Part shown: positions 17,212 to 26,583 of the stretch, in pieces
Position numbering within the stretch: the first letter of the stretch is position 1
Layout of the letters: each line of letters opens with the position of its first letter
Source of the DNA: an uncultured Christensenellaceae bacterium
GTDB taxonomy: Bacteria > Bacillota > Clostridia > Christensenellales > UBA3700
Direction of reading: 5' to 3'
Assembly: GCA_944383895.1 (NCBI GenBank)
Contig: CALWRH010000010.1
Coordinates: 1 to 64,000 of the forward strand
DNA length: 64,000 bases
Translations under genes and position numbers: made by a program
Notes under the pieces: model-generated
The model's database searches: none
Seen by the model: the letters and a program-made list of their open reading frames with translations, nothing else
Told to the model about the DNA's origin: nothing

Positions 17212-17946
17212 TTATTTGACCAGATATTCCGACAAAACTGCGGTCACGATGGCATAACCGTCTTCGTTGACGTGCAGACCGTCCATAGTTATATCCGCTC
17301 TGAGATTGCCGTCTTCGTCGGTAAGCTTGTCGTGTACGTTGATATAAGTACAGCCGAGTTCTGCACAAAGCGGTTCCAATGCCGCGTTTATAGCGAGTAT
17401 ATCCTCGTTTTTACGGTTGTCGACGCTGTTCAGATATATCGGGTGAGTGTAGGGGTTTACGGGGTACAGCGATTCAACGTATATCTCGCAATCGGGGACT
17501 GAAGTTTTTATCCTCGTCAGTATCTCGCGTATATTGGAGATCACTTCGTCGGGGGTGACGCCGCGGTTGATATCGTTCGCTCCTCCGAGGAAGATCACTC
17601 TCGAGGGCTTGAGCGCAAGGAGATTGCTGTCGAGTCTGTTCAGCATGCCGCTTGTGGTATCTCCGGAAATACCCCTGTTGTAACTTGGGAAAGAAGGAAA
17701 AGCGGTATCGGTATCGTAGAATTCTGTAAGAGAATCTCCGAAAAACACCGTCTGACCCTTTTGAGCTGTAAGATTCAATTTGTCGTAGCGCCTCTCTTTA
17801 GCGTTTTTGTTGCCTAATATCGAAAAAAGAACATCGCCGTAAGCAGCATAGTAGCTCAGGAAAAGACTGAGCACGAGAAGTATGATCGCACTTGAAGTAA
17901 AGAATGCAATAAGCCTTGCTTTTTCTCCTTTGAAAGTATCTTTCAT
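17212..17946 (-). CDS. SGNH/GDSL-family hydrolase, membrane-anchored
   Basis: A 244-residue esterase-type enzyme with one N-terminal membrane anchor (about residues 14-38). Catalytic blocks are visible: GDSLTE (Ser), RGISGDTT (Gly), GGANDIN (Asn) and DGLHVNEDGY (Asp and His). Such enzymes deacetylate or de-esterify polysaccharides or lipids outside the cell. I chose 17946 rather than 17961 because GGAG lies nine bases before the later ATG, inside the longer frame, while the upstream ATG has no ribosome site. The glycosidase-rich context suggests a carbohydrate esterase (inference). Confidence 0.87.
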   Translation of the reverse strand: MKDTFKGEKARLIAFFTSSAIILLVLSLFLSYYAAYGDVLFSILGNKNAKERRYDKLNLTAQKGQTVFFGDSLTEFYDTDTAFPSFPSYNRGISGDTTSGMLNRLDSNLLALKPSRVIFLGGANDINRGVTPDEVISNIREILTRIKTSVPDCEIYVESLYPVNPYTHPIYLNSVDNRKNEDILAINAALEPLCAELGCTYINVHDKLTDEDGNLRADITMDGLHVNEDGYAIVTAVLSEYLVK

Positions 17947-18007
17947 ATCCGTTTTCTCCATACTTTTATATCGGCAACAATATAATTTTCAGTGTTTTAA
18001 TAACAAA

Positions 18008-18037
18008 ATTATAGTCCTTAAGTCAATGCGTTGTCAA
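18008..18037 (-). promoter_or_regulatory. Sigma-A promoter of the SGNH gene
   Basis: On the minus strand: TTGACA (18037-18032), 18-base spacer, TATAAT (18013-18008). Confidence 0.65.
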
Positions 18038-18233
18038 CAAAGAAGCTTTCTGAAAAGCTCTTATTATTGTAAAATAGCGGTAAAATGTTTGCGTTTTGTC
18101 TGCAAAACGTACGGAAATGTAAAAAACATGCGCATTAATCCTCAAATTTCCATTTATATTTTAGTATATTTATATACAAACGAAAAAAATTATGTTATAA
18201 TATATAAAAATATTCTCAGTGGGAGATATGGGG

Positions 18234-21200
18234 ATGGGAAAGGAACTTAAAGATCTGAAACTTAAAAAAGTAGGCTCTAAGTCTAAGTCTGTAAACGATA
18301 GTCTTTATACCGACGATAACGATTATCTTTCTGAAAAACAGCTTAAAAAACTAAATAGCAAGAAAAACAGAAGACGCTTTTATACAGGATTTGCCGTTGT
18401 CAGCATAATCTTCGTATTGTGCGCCTCGCTTGTGGTCGGTTCTTTTGTCGCATGGGATATGTACGGAAAAGAACCTACGGGTCTTACTCTTCCGGAGGCG
18501 GTCAGACTGCTTTCCGATCTTTACAAAGACGGATCTGACGTAGTTGTAAACCCCTATGATCCGGAGAAAGATCTTGACGCATTCTATGCGGATCTCAAAA
18601 GAGGATTGTATCTTGCCGAGGATTGCGATATCACCGTGGACGACATAGTCAGCGGCGTTCTTTCGGATCTTATCAATAATCAGAATGGCGAAAACAACGG
18701 CGAAGAAAGCGGAGAAAATTCCGACAAGACGCTTGCGAGCGGAGGTTCTCTTATCATGTCGGGAGAAGAGGCGCCCGAGATAGGGGATAACGATTCCGTT
18801 ACGGGCAACAAGGCTCTCGACGAGCTGCTTGAGAGTCTTGAGTTCGATTTCAGCGTTCTCGAAGGTCAGTCGCAGGATACCCTTGAGAAAGAAATGCTCG
18901 AACTGTCAGACAAAGAGCTTGCCGCAGTTATAAACGAAGCTCTCTGTTCGCTCAGTTCTATCGACGCTCTCAAGGACGTTGAAGAAAAGTACGGCGTAGT
19001 TATAAAGAACATCCTTTCCGTAGAGCAGGTGATCATAGATCAGGCCACCGTTCTTGAGCAGCAGGACGTAAGAGTACTCGTTACTATCAAGATAAACCTG
19101 CGTGACGCCGCTAAGACCGCGCTTGCGAACAATAAAGAAGAAATACTTGCTCAGCTCGGATTCGAACTCCCTGATTTCGCTAAGAATCTCGTTGACGCAG
19201 TTCCTTCGCTTTTGCCTGAAAAATTGTATTTCACGGCAAGCATTTTCCCCAATCAGCAGACATGGAGCGCTCGGGTGCTCATCAATAATATGGAGGAGAA
19301 GCAGGAGGCTGCAGTAAACAGACTCCTCGATAAATTCCTTGCGACAGAGGACGAGGACGGCAATAAGGTGCCTTTCTTGCAGAATATCAATGCAAAAGTT
19401 TACGACGTTATAATGAAGATAGACGAGCTTTTGCCTGTCAACTTTACTCCGTCGGGCTTTGAAACCAAACCGATAGAGGGCGTTATAAACATGCTCGGAG
19501 CAGAAAATCTCACGCAGGGCGATTTCCTTGCGCTCGTAAGGGACGTAAAACTGCCTACGGCTGAACAGCTCGGCGTTGACGGCTATACTCTCGAGGCACA
19601 GGAGAGTGCGGCAAACAAGTTCATCGACGAAGAATTCTGCTCGAAATATTATTTTAACAACGACCCTGTTGACGGACAGACAGATAAATTCATAACTGCA
19701 TCCAATCTCTTCAGCAAGATCAATTCTTTCTCCGAAGACGAAGAAACGCTCAAACGTATCGAGATAAGAGAGAGGATAGAGGTTGTCGACGATTATGATG
19801 ACGGTGAGCAGTTCAGATTGCAGGCGAACGGCGACACTCTGGCAGCTCTGCTCAACGGCTATCTGAAAAATCAGGAATACGAGATAGAGAATATGACTCC
19901 GTGGGTCATGGACGTAGAGTGCCCCGAGTCTGTATACACAGGCAAAGTCAATTCTGATTTCACGCTCAGAATTACGATAGAGCTCGATCTGACTTCGACT
20001 ATTGATTCGCAGCTCGAGGGCAAGGAGAGCATGAAAAAACTCGTCAAACAGCTCTTGCCCGACTCTATATACGTTTTCCTCGATTACAGTCAGACAGTGG
20101 ATATCAACGGCAACGTCACCAGCACGGCAGAGGTAGACATCAACAAGAAAGGAAACGATCTCAGCAAGCAGCATTTCGAAACCCTTATGAAACTGCTCAA
20201 AGCAGTAGAGAAAGGCAAAGAGAGCGGAGAAGAAGGCGGACAGACCGAGGACGTTACGAATATGACGTTCGAAGAACTGCAGGAAGAACTTAATCAGAAG
20301 ATAAGCGACGCTTTCAAAGATATAGAAAACAAACTCGGCAAGGAAATACAATTCTTGCAGTCGACGGGCAACGACAATGCTACCGTAGCTATCCTGCCCA
20401 ATATATTCGAAGTACTTGCAAACAACGAGAAACTCAAGTACGATCCCGAGATCGATGGACCGATGACGGTGGATGAGATCGAGCAGTTCAACAAAGAGCA
20501 CGCTATAACGGGCGAAGAAATGTATATGATCCTGTCCGCAACGTATAAATATGATCCGAGTCAGAATTATGCGTCCAACGTAAGGACTGAAGACGGAGTT
20601 TCTTCTTTCGTAAGCGAGATCGACAACAAGTATTATATCGATGTCGACAGACCCGAAGACGACTGGTCCGCAGCGAATATTCAGACCATGCTGAGCAAGA
20701 TCGGAGAAGAATACGAGACGAGAATAAGAGTCAAGGCAGCGGAAGGTGAGCATACGACCAAGACGTACCTGCTTACAGACGAAAGCACGGATCTCAATCC
20801 TTTCCTCAATCAGTACGAATTTGCAAACATCGTCAACGAATCGGGCTCGCTCAAGAATATAATGCAGATAATACCCGAAAGCAGGATCGAGTATATTATC
20901 ATCGGCAACGAGGGTTCAGGTTCGTCGGCAACGCCTGTCATAGAGATGAGAATAAAGGGAGATATATCTTTTGACAATCTGTCGGGAGAAGACGCTACTG
21001 CATGGGAACAGAATAAAAAGTATTCCACGCTGTTCCCCGTAGATATCGATGTTATCGTCAGGATCCAGGTACTGCTCGACGAAAACGGCAATATATCTGA
21101 ATATGTTCCGACCGTCGAAATAAACGAGATAGCTGACGAACAACTCGACAAAATGTTGTTCTTCGTCAGACGTTTTTCAGGTCAGACTTCTATGGGCGAA

Positions 21201-22337
21201 GGCGAAGACAAACAGGACTTCAGCCGCAAGGGACTCGAACTGACTATCAAAAACAAGATTTCTTCTGCACTCAACAAGATGACTGCAGAAGGAAAGGTCG
21301 AAATGCAGTTCGTTGAGAAATCTCTCGAGGGAGAGGTCACGGGAGGCATCGAATTCTCCACTATATTCGAGCTTGCGGTAAACAACATATATACGGAGGC
21401 AGGCGACGAAGGCAACAAGCCGTCGGGAGAGGCTATGCGCTCTACGATAAAGGGCTTGCATGAGGGTATGGGCAATTACGCTTACTCGAACAAAGATTAC
21501 GAACCCGATATATCAGACAATCCCGAGGACGGAAACTCTACGTTTACGATATCTCTTATCGGTACCGAAGTGACCGTAGAGGCGCAGTTCCTTGACGCTT
21601 ACATGGGCAAAAAAGTAAACGGTGACAGTTTCAGCAACATAATAGGCGGTAACCCCGGCGATATAAGTTTCTATCAGTCGTATATTCTTCCTGCATATGA
21701 CAACGGCAGCAGGGAAGAGCTCGATTACAGCAATTCCGTCAGAGCGGAATATGAGTTCCTCGGCGAAGATATCAGTACGAGCGTATCTTATATGCTTATG
21801 ACTCTGCGTGTGGAAACGGCAAACCTGTTCGGCGAGGATAACGCGGCTCAGGCCAAGGATAACCGTCTTATCCCGTCTGAGATTTATGTCAGCGCGCTTA
21901 TAGCTCTCGAAAGCGGTAACGCTCAGACGCAGACGACGATTTTCGTCAACCGCATGACTGCAGAAGAGAGCGCGATAATGAACAGAATACTCAAGAAGGC
22001 CGGTTACGATAAGATGCTCTTCGATGAGGAGAACGGCAGCACGGACGAACTTATTGCCAAGATTTTCGAAACCGAGCTCGTATCCTATGAGTATAATTAC
22101 AACGTAACTATCCCCGGTATAGGAACTACGGTTTCGGGAACTTATCCGATATCCATTACGGTAAACGACGTCGTTTCAGACAGTAAAGTCTGGTACTGCT
22201 CGATAGATACCGTTTCGAGACGAGATTATATCGTTGCAGAGGCGGGAAGAAGTTTCGGCGACGCGAGCGATCCCAGATACGGTATAGCATATCTGTATTA
22301 TTCAGAAACCGTGGATATTTTAGATTATATCTCTTGA
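18234..22337 (+). CDS. Giant membrane-anchored repeat protein, unknown function
   Basis: A 1367-residue protein with a basic cytoplasmic tail, one membrane segment (about residues 50-74) and a very large acidic external part. I recognise no known domain. The external part contains four diverged copies of one module, best seen at a core reading (L/F)(L/I/F)P-x-x-(I/L)-x-V/F at residues 326, 607, 933 and 1212. Each core is followed by a beta strand ending in an (I/V)N motif and then a helix of about 15 residues with two adjacent hydrophobic positions near its end. Low-complexity linkers rich in Gly, Asn and Glu sit near residues 155-190 and 660. GGGAG is eight bases before the chosen ATG. A PfkB kinase gene follows 30 bp downstream. 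Confidence 0.85.
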   Translation: MGKELKDLKLKKVGSKSKSVNDSLYTDDNDYLSEKQLKKLNSKKNRRRFYTGFAVVSIIFVLCASLVVGSFVAWDMYGKEPTGLTLPEAVRLLSDLYKDGSDVVVNPYDPEKDLDAFYADLKRGLYLAEDCDITVDDIVSGVLSDLINNQNGENNGEESGENSDKTLASGGSLIMSGEEAPEIGDNDSVTGNKALDELLESLEFDFSVLEGQSQDTLEKEMLELSDKELAAVINEALCSLSSIDALKDVEEKYGVVIKNILSVEQVIIDQATVLEQQDVRVLVTIKINLRDAAKTALANNKEEILAQLGFELPDFAKNLVDAVPSLLPEKLYFTASIFPNQQTWSARVLINNMEEKQEAAVNRLLDKFLATEDEDGNKVPFLQNINAKVYDVIMKIDELLPVNFTPSGFETKPIEGVINMLGAENLTQGDFLALVRDVKLPTAEQLGVDGYTLEAQESAANKFIDEEFCSKYYFNNDPVDGQTDKFITASNLFSKINSFSEDEETLKRIEIRERIEVVDDYDDGEQFRLQANGDTLAALLNGYLKNQEYEIENMTPWVMDVECPESVYTGKVNSDFTLRITIELDLTSTIDSQLEGKESMKKLVKQLLPDSIYVFLDYSQTVDINGNVTSTAEVDINKKGNDLSKQHFETLMKLLKAVEKGKESGEEGGQTEDVTNMTFEELQEELNQKISDAFKDIENKLGKEIQFLQSTGNDNATVAILPNIFEVLANNEKLKYDPEIDGPMTVDEIEQFNKEHAITGEEMYMILSATYKYDPSQNYASNVRTEDGVSSFVSEIDNKYYIDVDRPEDDWSAANIQTMLSKIGEEYETRIRVKAAEGEHTTKTYLLTDESTDLNPFLNQYEFANIVNESGSLKNIMQIIPESRIEYIIIGNEGSGSSATPVIEMRIKGDISFDNLSGEDATAWEQNKKYSTLFPVDIDVIVRIQVLLDENGNISEYVPTVEINEIADEQLDKMLFFVRRFSGQTSMGEGEDKQDFSRKGLELTIKNKISSALNKMTAEGKVEMQFVEKSLEGEVTGGIEFSTIFELAVNNIYTEAGDEGNKPSGEAMRSTIKGLHEGMGNYAYSNKDYEPDISDNPEDGNSTFTISLIGTEVTVEAQFLDAYMGKKVNGDSFSNIIGGNPGDISFYQSYILPAYDNGSREELDYSNSVRAEYEFLGEDISTSVSYMLMTLRVETANLFGEDNAAQAKDNRLIPSEIYVSALIALESGNAQTQTTIFVNRMTAEESAIMNRILKKAGYDKMLFDEENGSTDELIAKIFETELVSYEYNYNVTIPGIGTTVSGTYPISITVNDVVSDSKVWYCSIDTVSRRDYIVAEAGRSFGDASDPRYGIAYLYYSETVDILDYIS

Positions 22338-22367
22338 TAAACGTTTTACGGAGAATATAAAACTTAT

Positions 22368-23261
22368 ATGAAAAAATACGACACTTTAACGATCGGTCAT
22401 ATTTCGCTCGACTACAATATCGATTATCTGGACAACCAGATAATCGAAGTCGGCGGAGCGGTCGTCTATTCGTCGGCAGCGGCTTATGCAGGCGGATACA
22501 AGGTAGGAGTTGTGACAAAAGTCGCACCTTGCGACAAGGGCAGACTTGATGAGTTCGTCATAGATAAAGAGGATATATTCTATATTCCTTCTTCTGCAAG
22601 CACTTCTATACGCAACAAATATCACACTCCCGACAAAGAAAGACGCACCTGCACATGTATAGGTCAGGCTGACGCTTTCAGAATAGAGGATATCCCCGAC
22701 GTAGATTGCGACGTCTATCATCTTGCGGGACTTATATACGGCGACTTTGACGGAGAGCTTATCAAGGCTCTTGCGAAAAAGGGAAAGGTCGCTGTCGACG
22801 TGCAGGCACTCCTGCGCCATGCGGATAAAAAAACAGGCGCAATGTATTTCGAAGACTGGGCGGATAAAAAAGAGATTTTGCCATATATCACATATCTCAA
22901 AACCGACGCAGCAGAGGCAGAAATACTGACAGGACAGACGGACAGAGTAGTAGCTGCAAAAATGCTGCACCAGTGGGGAGCGAAAGAGGTCGTTATCACG
23001 CACAATACCGAGGTGATTGCTTACGACGGCAATAAAGTATATGCATGTCCGATAAAGGCGAGAAATCTTTCGGGCAGAAGCGGAAGAGGCGATACGACTT
23101 TTGCAGGTTATATCACAGAGAGAATAAATCAGCCGATAGACAAAGCTCTCTTGTGGGCGACGGCTCTCGTGTCTGCAAAGATGGAGAACCCGGGTCCGTA
23201 CAAGGGCAAGCGCAAAGACGTCGAGGCTTATATAAAAGAGTTTTATCCTGAATTTTTGTGA
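22368..23261 (+). CDS. PfkB-family sugar/nucleoside kinase
   Basis: At 297 residues it has the PfkB fold: an N-terminal DTLTIGHISLDYN strand, the GGAVVYSSAAAYAGG substrate loop (about 30-44), and the C-terminal signature NLSGRSGRGDTTFAGYI, where GRGD supplies the anion hole and catalytic Asp. The usual DTTGAGD is changed to GRSGRGD. It phosphorylates a sugar or nucleoside not identifiable from sequence. It is followed 7 bp later by a small TSCPD protein and probably shares its mRNA. Confidence 0.85.
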   Translation: MKKYDTLTIGHISLDYNIDYLDNQIIEVGGAVVYSSAAAYAGGYKVGVVTKVAPCDKGRLDEFVIDKEDIFYIPSSASTSIRNKYHTPDKERRTCTCIGQADAFRIEDIPDVDCDVYHLAGLIYGDFDGELIKALAKKGKVAVDVQALLRHADKKTGAMYFEDWADKKEILPYITYLKTDAAEAEILTGQTDRVVAAKMLHQWGAKEVVITHNTEVIAYDGNKVYACPIKARNLSGRSGRGDTTFAGYITERINQPIDKALLWATALVSAKMENPGPYKGKRKDVEAYIKEFYPEFL

Positions 23262-23268
23262 GGTTTAT

Positions 23269-23523
23269 ATGAAACATACATACATGACAAAAGGTACTTG
23301 TTCACGCCGCATAGATTTCGAGCTTGACGGAAACAAAGTCAAAAACGTAGTGTTTTACGGCGGATGCCCGGGAAATCTGCTTGCATTGCCCCGTCTTGTA
23401 GAGGGCATGACGGTAGACGAGGTCGTGGAAAAATGCGGCGGAATCAACTGCGCCGGCAAGGGCACATCGTGTGCGGATCAGCTCGCAAAAGCCGTTTTAC
23501 AAGCATATAGCCAAGAAAATTGA
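23269..23523 (+). CDS. TSCPD domain protein (TIGR03905-type)
   Basis: An 84-residue protein matching the short TSCPD-domain family: CSRRIDFELD, VVFYGGCPGNLLAL and the cysteine-bearing CGGINCAGKGTSCADQLA. The TSCPD domain also occurs at the C-terminus of some ribonucleotide reductases and is thought to bind metal or nucleic acid; the free-standing form has no assigned function. The family length matches (about 80). Confidence 0.85.
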   Translation: MKHTYMTKGTCSRRIDFELDGNKVKNVVFYGGCPGNLLALPRLVEGMTVDEVVEKCGGINCAGKGTSCADQLAKAVLQAYSQEN

Positions 23524-23545
23524 ATTGAAAGCCTACGGATTTTCA

Positions 23546-23575
23546 TTGACATAACGTCAAAGGTTGTAGTAATAT
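23546..23575 (+). promoter_or_regulatory. Promoter with a palindrome over its -35 box
   Basis: TTGACA (23546-23551), 18-base spacer, TAATAT (23570-23575). The -35 lies inside the perfect inverted repeat TTGAC-ATAAC-GTCAA (23546-23560), a possible repressor site. Confidence 0.5.
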
Positions 23576-23620
23576 ATGTATACCGCTTTTTTGAAAGCAT
23601 AGTGTGATCAGGAGGAATTT

Positions 23621-24268
23621 ATGAAAATCGACGACAAAAGTAAATTCTTGTATAGCGAGGACGAAGAATTAGAAGATCTCTCAGAGTTCGATCTGGACGA
23701 AGAGATCGAAAAGCCCGCTCCCGCTAAAGAAGTCGTTCGTGAAGTCGCTGCTTACGAAGAACCCGCTCAGGAAGTCGAAGAAACGGCTGAAGAATACGAA
23801 GTTTATGAAGAAGAGGCACCATCGGACGGTATTACCGCAGTCGGAGTTGTCGGCAGCATAGACATACGTCCCAGCTTTATCGAGAGATTGTCCGAAATGG
23901 ACGAGAGCGTTATCGAGTGGCACGCTCAGCTGCAGGCGCATCTTACGTCTTACCGCAAAGTCAAGAGCCGTTACAGCGCGCGTTGCGACAGCTACCGCAT
24001 GGGAAGAGATCTGCTTGCCAAGATGGCGATCGGCGGCAAGACGCTCAAGCTTTATCTTGCGGTCGATCCTGAAGACGCAGCTCTCGACGACGGTAAATAC
24101 CATCAGCGCGATCTCAGCGAAACGAGTGCATATCAGGAAGTTCCTTTCATGCTGCCGATACGTTCCAATCTTGCAGTCAGAAAAGCTTGCAGGGTAATCG
24201 ATTACATGATGGGCAATCTGAATATTCCCAAAAGACGTCCGCGTAAAAAGAGAACCACTAAGTCCTGA
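23621..24268 (+). CDS. Conserved hypothetical protein with acidic N-terminus and basic tail
   Basis: This 215-residue protein has a strongly acidic disordered N-terminus (residues 1-70, Glu/Asp-rich with Pro/Val spacing), a globular domain of about 115 residues (SFIERLSEMDESV to VIDYMMGNL, including GGKTLKLYLAVDP) and a basic end (KRRPRKKRTTK). The globular block resembles an uncharacterised domain widespread in Clostridia that I cannot name reliably. AGGAGG precedes the ATG. The opposed charges of the two ends suggest self-contact or nucleic-acid binding (inference). Confidence 0.7.
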   Translation: MKIDDKSKFLYSEDEELEDLSEFDLDEEIEKPAPAKEVVREVAAYEEPAQEVEETAEEYEVYEEEAPSDGITAVGVVGSIDIRPSFIERLSEMDESVIEWHAQLQAHLTSYRKVKSRYSARCDSYRMGRDLLAKMAIGGKTLKLYLAVDPEDAALDDGKYHQRDLSETSAYQEVPFMLPIRSNLAVRKACRVIDYMMGNLNIPKRRPRKKRTTKS

Positions 24269-24293
24269 AGACAAAAGAGTTGATAACATTAAT

Positions 24294-24324
24294 AAAATCC
24301 GTTTCAGACGAAACGGATTTTTTT
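24294..24324. terminator. Rho-independent terminator, probably bidirectional
   Basis: AAATCCGTTTC pairs with GAAACGGATTT, followed by T on the plus strand and TTTTATT on the minus strand. It separates two convergent genes. Confidence 0.8.
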
Positions 24325-24433
24325 AATGATTTTGTTTGGTCTGCTTTGCTATATTTATCTGCACAAAGAGTTGGCAAAATCAGTTATATCTGAAAGTCTT
24401 TCGGAAAAACAATATCCTTACATGTATTCGTTC

Positions 24434-25129
24434 TTACAGCAGTATAGAATATGCGAGCAGTATCGTTGCAGAGTAATAAAAGAGCATTACGACGTAATTC
24501 AATATTCGTCTTAACGTAACAGATCTGCCGTAATAAGTGTAGCACAGCGCGGTATCCGAAAGCATGAACGCGAGCAATGCGACGAAAAGCGCGACCGAGC
24601 GCGGAGAAGGATTGACTATAAGCAGGTTGAGCGCGCATATCGTCGTAAATCCGATTATCACCGAATAAGCTATAAGACCGACCGCCGTTTTTTCAAGTTT
24701 CATAATCTTGAGCTTGTATGAGATAAGCAATATCGCGGGAGCGATCACGACTATGGGTATAAGCCAATAGATAAATCTGTCCGCGTACATGATAAAGCGT
24801 ATCGCAAACAGTATCTGGGCGAGAGAAAACGCTCCGACGCCGAGCAGCAGATACAGATTGGCGGTGCGTTCTGTGAAAAGCTCTTTTATCATGAGGAATA
24901 CGTCTCCGACGAAACAGAGCATAAGTCCCGTAAGCATGACCATGCCGTATTTGAGATTGAGCAGGTTGTCGAAATTCTTGCTCAATGCGATAAATCCTAT
25001 CAGCATGAATCCGAGCGAAGAAACTGTCTTCGCGATCGTGGCGATCACGCGGTGTTCGTTGACATAGAACGCCGCTGTCAGAAATGCCGATATTATCATT
25101 ATGCCGGAGATAACGTAGATCCCAATCAT
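24434..25129 (-). CDS. YhhN/TMEM86 family membrane protein (lysoplasmalogenase-like)
   Basis: A 231-residue protein with about eight membrane segments. FVGDVFLMI and MLSDTALCYTYYG carry the two conserved Asp residues of the YhhN/TMEM86 family, whose studied members cleave the vinyl-ether bond of lysoplasmalogens. Plasmalogens are common in anaerobic Clostridia, which makes that role reasonable but unproved. A GAGGTG ribosome site lies in the 20-bp gap after the upstream aminopeptidase gene, so the two form an operon. Confidence 0.75.
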   Translation of the reverse strand: MIGIYVISGIMIISAFLTAAFYVNEHRVIATIAKTVSSLGFMLIGFIALSKNFDNLLNLKYGMVMLTGLMLCFVGDVFLMIKELFTERTANLYLLLGVGAFSLAQILFAIRFIMYADRFIYWLIPIVVIAPAILLISYKLKIMKLEKTAVGLIAYSVIIGFTTICALNLLIVNPSPRSVALFVALLAFMLSDTALCYTYYGRSVTLRRILNYVVMLFYYSATILLAYSILL

Positions 25130-25149
25130 ATTTCACACCTCGCGGTTTG

Positions 25150-26373
25150 TCAGAAACAGAAGTTGCCGTCTGTAAAGATAGGTATTTCGGTGCCGTCGGC
25201 GCAGATACTCGTAATGCTCAGGTCGGGAGTGCCGACCATGAAGTCGACGTGTTCGTCCGAGAAGTTCACGCCGAGAGAGGAGAGCTCTTCATCGCTCATT
25301 TTTTCAGAGCCTCTTATCAGCGGATAAGCTCTTCCTATCGCAAAATGGCAACTTGCGTTTTCGTCGAACAGAGTGTTGTAGAAAAGCGTATGCAGATTCT
25401 GTATAGGAGAATCGTATTGGACGAGAGCTATTTCTCCGAGACGTTTGGAGCCTTCGTCCGTTTCTATGATATTCTTAAGAGTTTCGTATCCTTTTTTAGC
25501 GTTGAAGTCTACGATAACGCCGTCTTTAAGTTCAAGATAGAAATCTTCGATGACTGTGCCGTTATGAACGAGAGGCATCGATGCGACTATTCTGCCGTTG
25601 CCGGTGTTTTTATCGGGCAGAGTGAATATCTCTTCCGTAGGCATGTTGGCGCAGAACGGCGCACCGTAAGTCGTATCTTCTTTCGCGCCGCTGAAATAAG
25701 CGCCTTTGGGAAGTCCTATCGTAAAGTCCGTGCCGATAGAATTTTTATAATGCAGCTTTACGAGCCCCATGCTGTTCAGTTTGTTTATTCTGTACAAAGA
25801 CTTGTTCTGGAATTCCTGCCATGCCTTTATGCTGTCTTTGCAGTCGAGGCGCATAGCCTTTATTATGAGCTCCCACAGCTTGGCGACAGCCTTAGAAGAG
25901 GACATGTCGGGGAATACCGTTTTTGCCCACTCAACGCTCGGTACGGCGCATAACGTCCATCTTATTCTGTTGGTCATCGCGTTGTCGTAATATTCTGAAA
26001 AAGCTTTGTGAGCCGCGCGCGATCTTGCGGCGATCTTTTCGGGATCTATACCGTCGAAAAGATGCGGATTTTCTGAAAGGATGCGGATTATGACGGCGTT
26101 CTTTCCTTTATATGAATTTTTCATATCCGCTTCCCAAGCGGGTATGTCTTTGAGGGTTTCTTTGTCCTGATACAGATAATGCAGCCTGCTTGCTTTGTCG
26201 TCGGCGTACGATACGGCAACGCGTTTAGCTTTTGATTTGTAGCAGTATTCCGTAATTGCCTGAGCGAGAGGAGCACCTTCGAGCGAAGACACGATAAGAA
26301 CGTCGTCGTCTTTGCGTATGCATGCTCCGATTTTTACTACGAGTTTTGCATATTTTCTGATAACAGACTTCAT
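25150..26373 (-). CDS. M29-family metallo-aminopeptidase (AmpS/PepS type)
   Basis: A 407-residue protein of family length with M29 features: YAKLVVKIGACIRKDDDVLI at the N-terminus, RILSENPHLFDGIDPEKI, NMPTEEIFTLPDKNTGNGRI in the middle (metal-ligand Glu), and the C-terminal ALVQYDSPI, CHFAIGRAYP, SDEHVDFMVGTPDLSI blocks with ligand His/Asp. It releases N-terminal amino acids from peptides in the cytoplasm. AAGGTG lies ahead of the ATG. The YhhN gene follows. Confidence 0.92.
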   Translation of the reverse strand: MKSVIRKYAKLVVKIGACIRKDDDVLIVSSLEGAPLAQAITEYCYKSKAKRVAVSYADDKASRLHYLYQDKETLKDIPAWEADMKNSYKGKNAVIIRILSENPHLFDGIDPEKIAARSRAAHKAFSEYYDNAMTNRIRWTLCAVPSVEWAKTVFPDMSSSKAVAKLWELIIKAMRLDCKDSIKAWQEFQNKSLYRINKLNSMGLVKLHYKNSIGTDFTIGLPKGAYFSGAKEDTTYGAPFCANMPTEEIFTLPDKNTGNGRIVASMPLVHNGTVIEDFYLELKDGVIVDFNAKKGYETLKNIIETDEGSKRLGEIALVQYDSPIQNLHTLFYNTLFDENASCHFAIGRAYPLIRGSEKMSDEELSSLGVNFSDEHVDFMVGTPDLSITSICADGTEIPIFTDGNFCF

Positions 26374-26427
26374 CTTGACACCTTGCCTTAGTTAGCTATT
26401 ATGCGAACGTAACATCCGCACAATATA

Positions 26428-26456
26428 ATTATCCTATATTAAGGCTTAGTTGTCAA
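26428..26456 (-). promoter_or_regulatory. Sigma-A promoter of the aminopeptidase-YhhN operon
   Basis: Minus strand: TTGACA (26456-26451), 17-base spacer, GATAAT (26433-26428). Confidence 0.75.
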
Positions 26457-26530
26457 GAATAGATTTTATTTACTTGCGCGCGCAGTTCATTTCCGAAGAA
26501 TACAACGCGGGCGTACAGACGTTCAAGATA

Positions 26531-26559
26531 TGGACAAACGCTCGCCTATGTGATATAAT
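26531..26559 (+). promoter_or_regulatory. Sigma-A promoter of the epimerase gene cluster
   Basis: TGGACA (26531-26536), 17-base spacer, TATAAT (26554-26559). Confidence 0.65.
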
Positions 26560-26583
26560 TATTGCAATTACGGAGGTGTGATC

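Noticed and set aside
18906..20753. A 615-codon minus-strand frame opposite the giant repeat protein.
   Set aside because: It is the complement of a gene with a clear start, membrane anchor and repeats; no ribosome site or family match.
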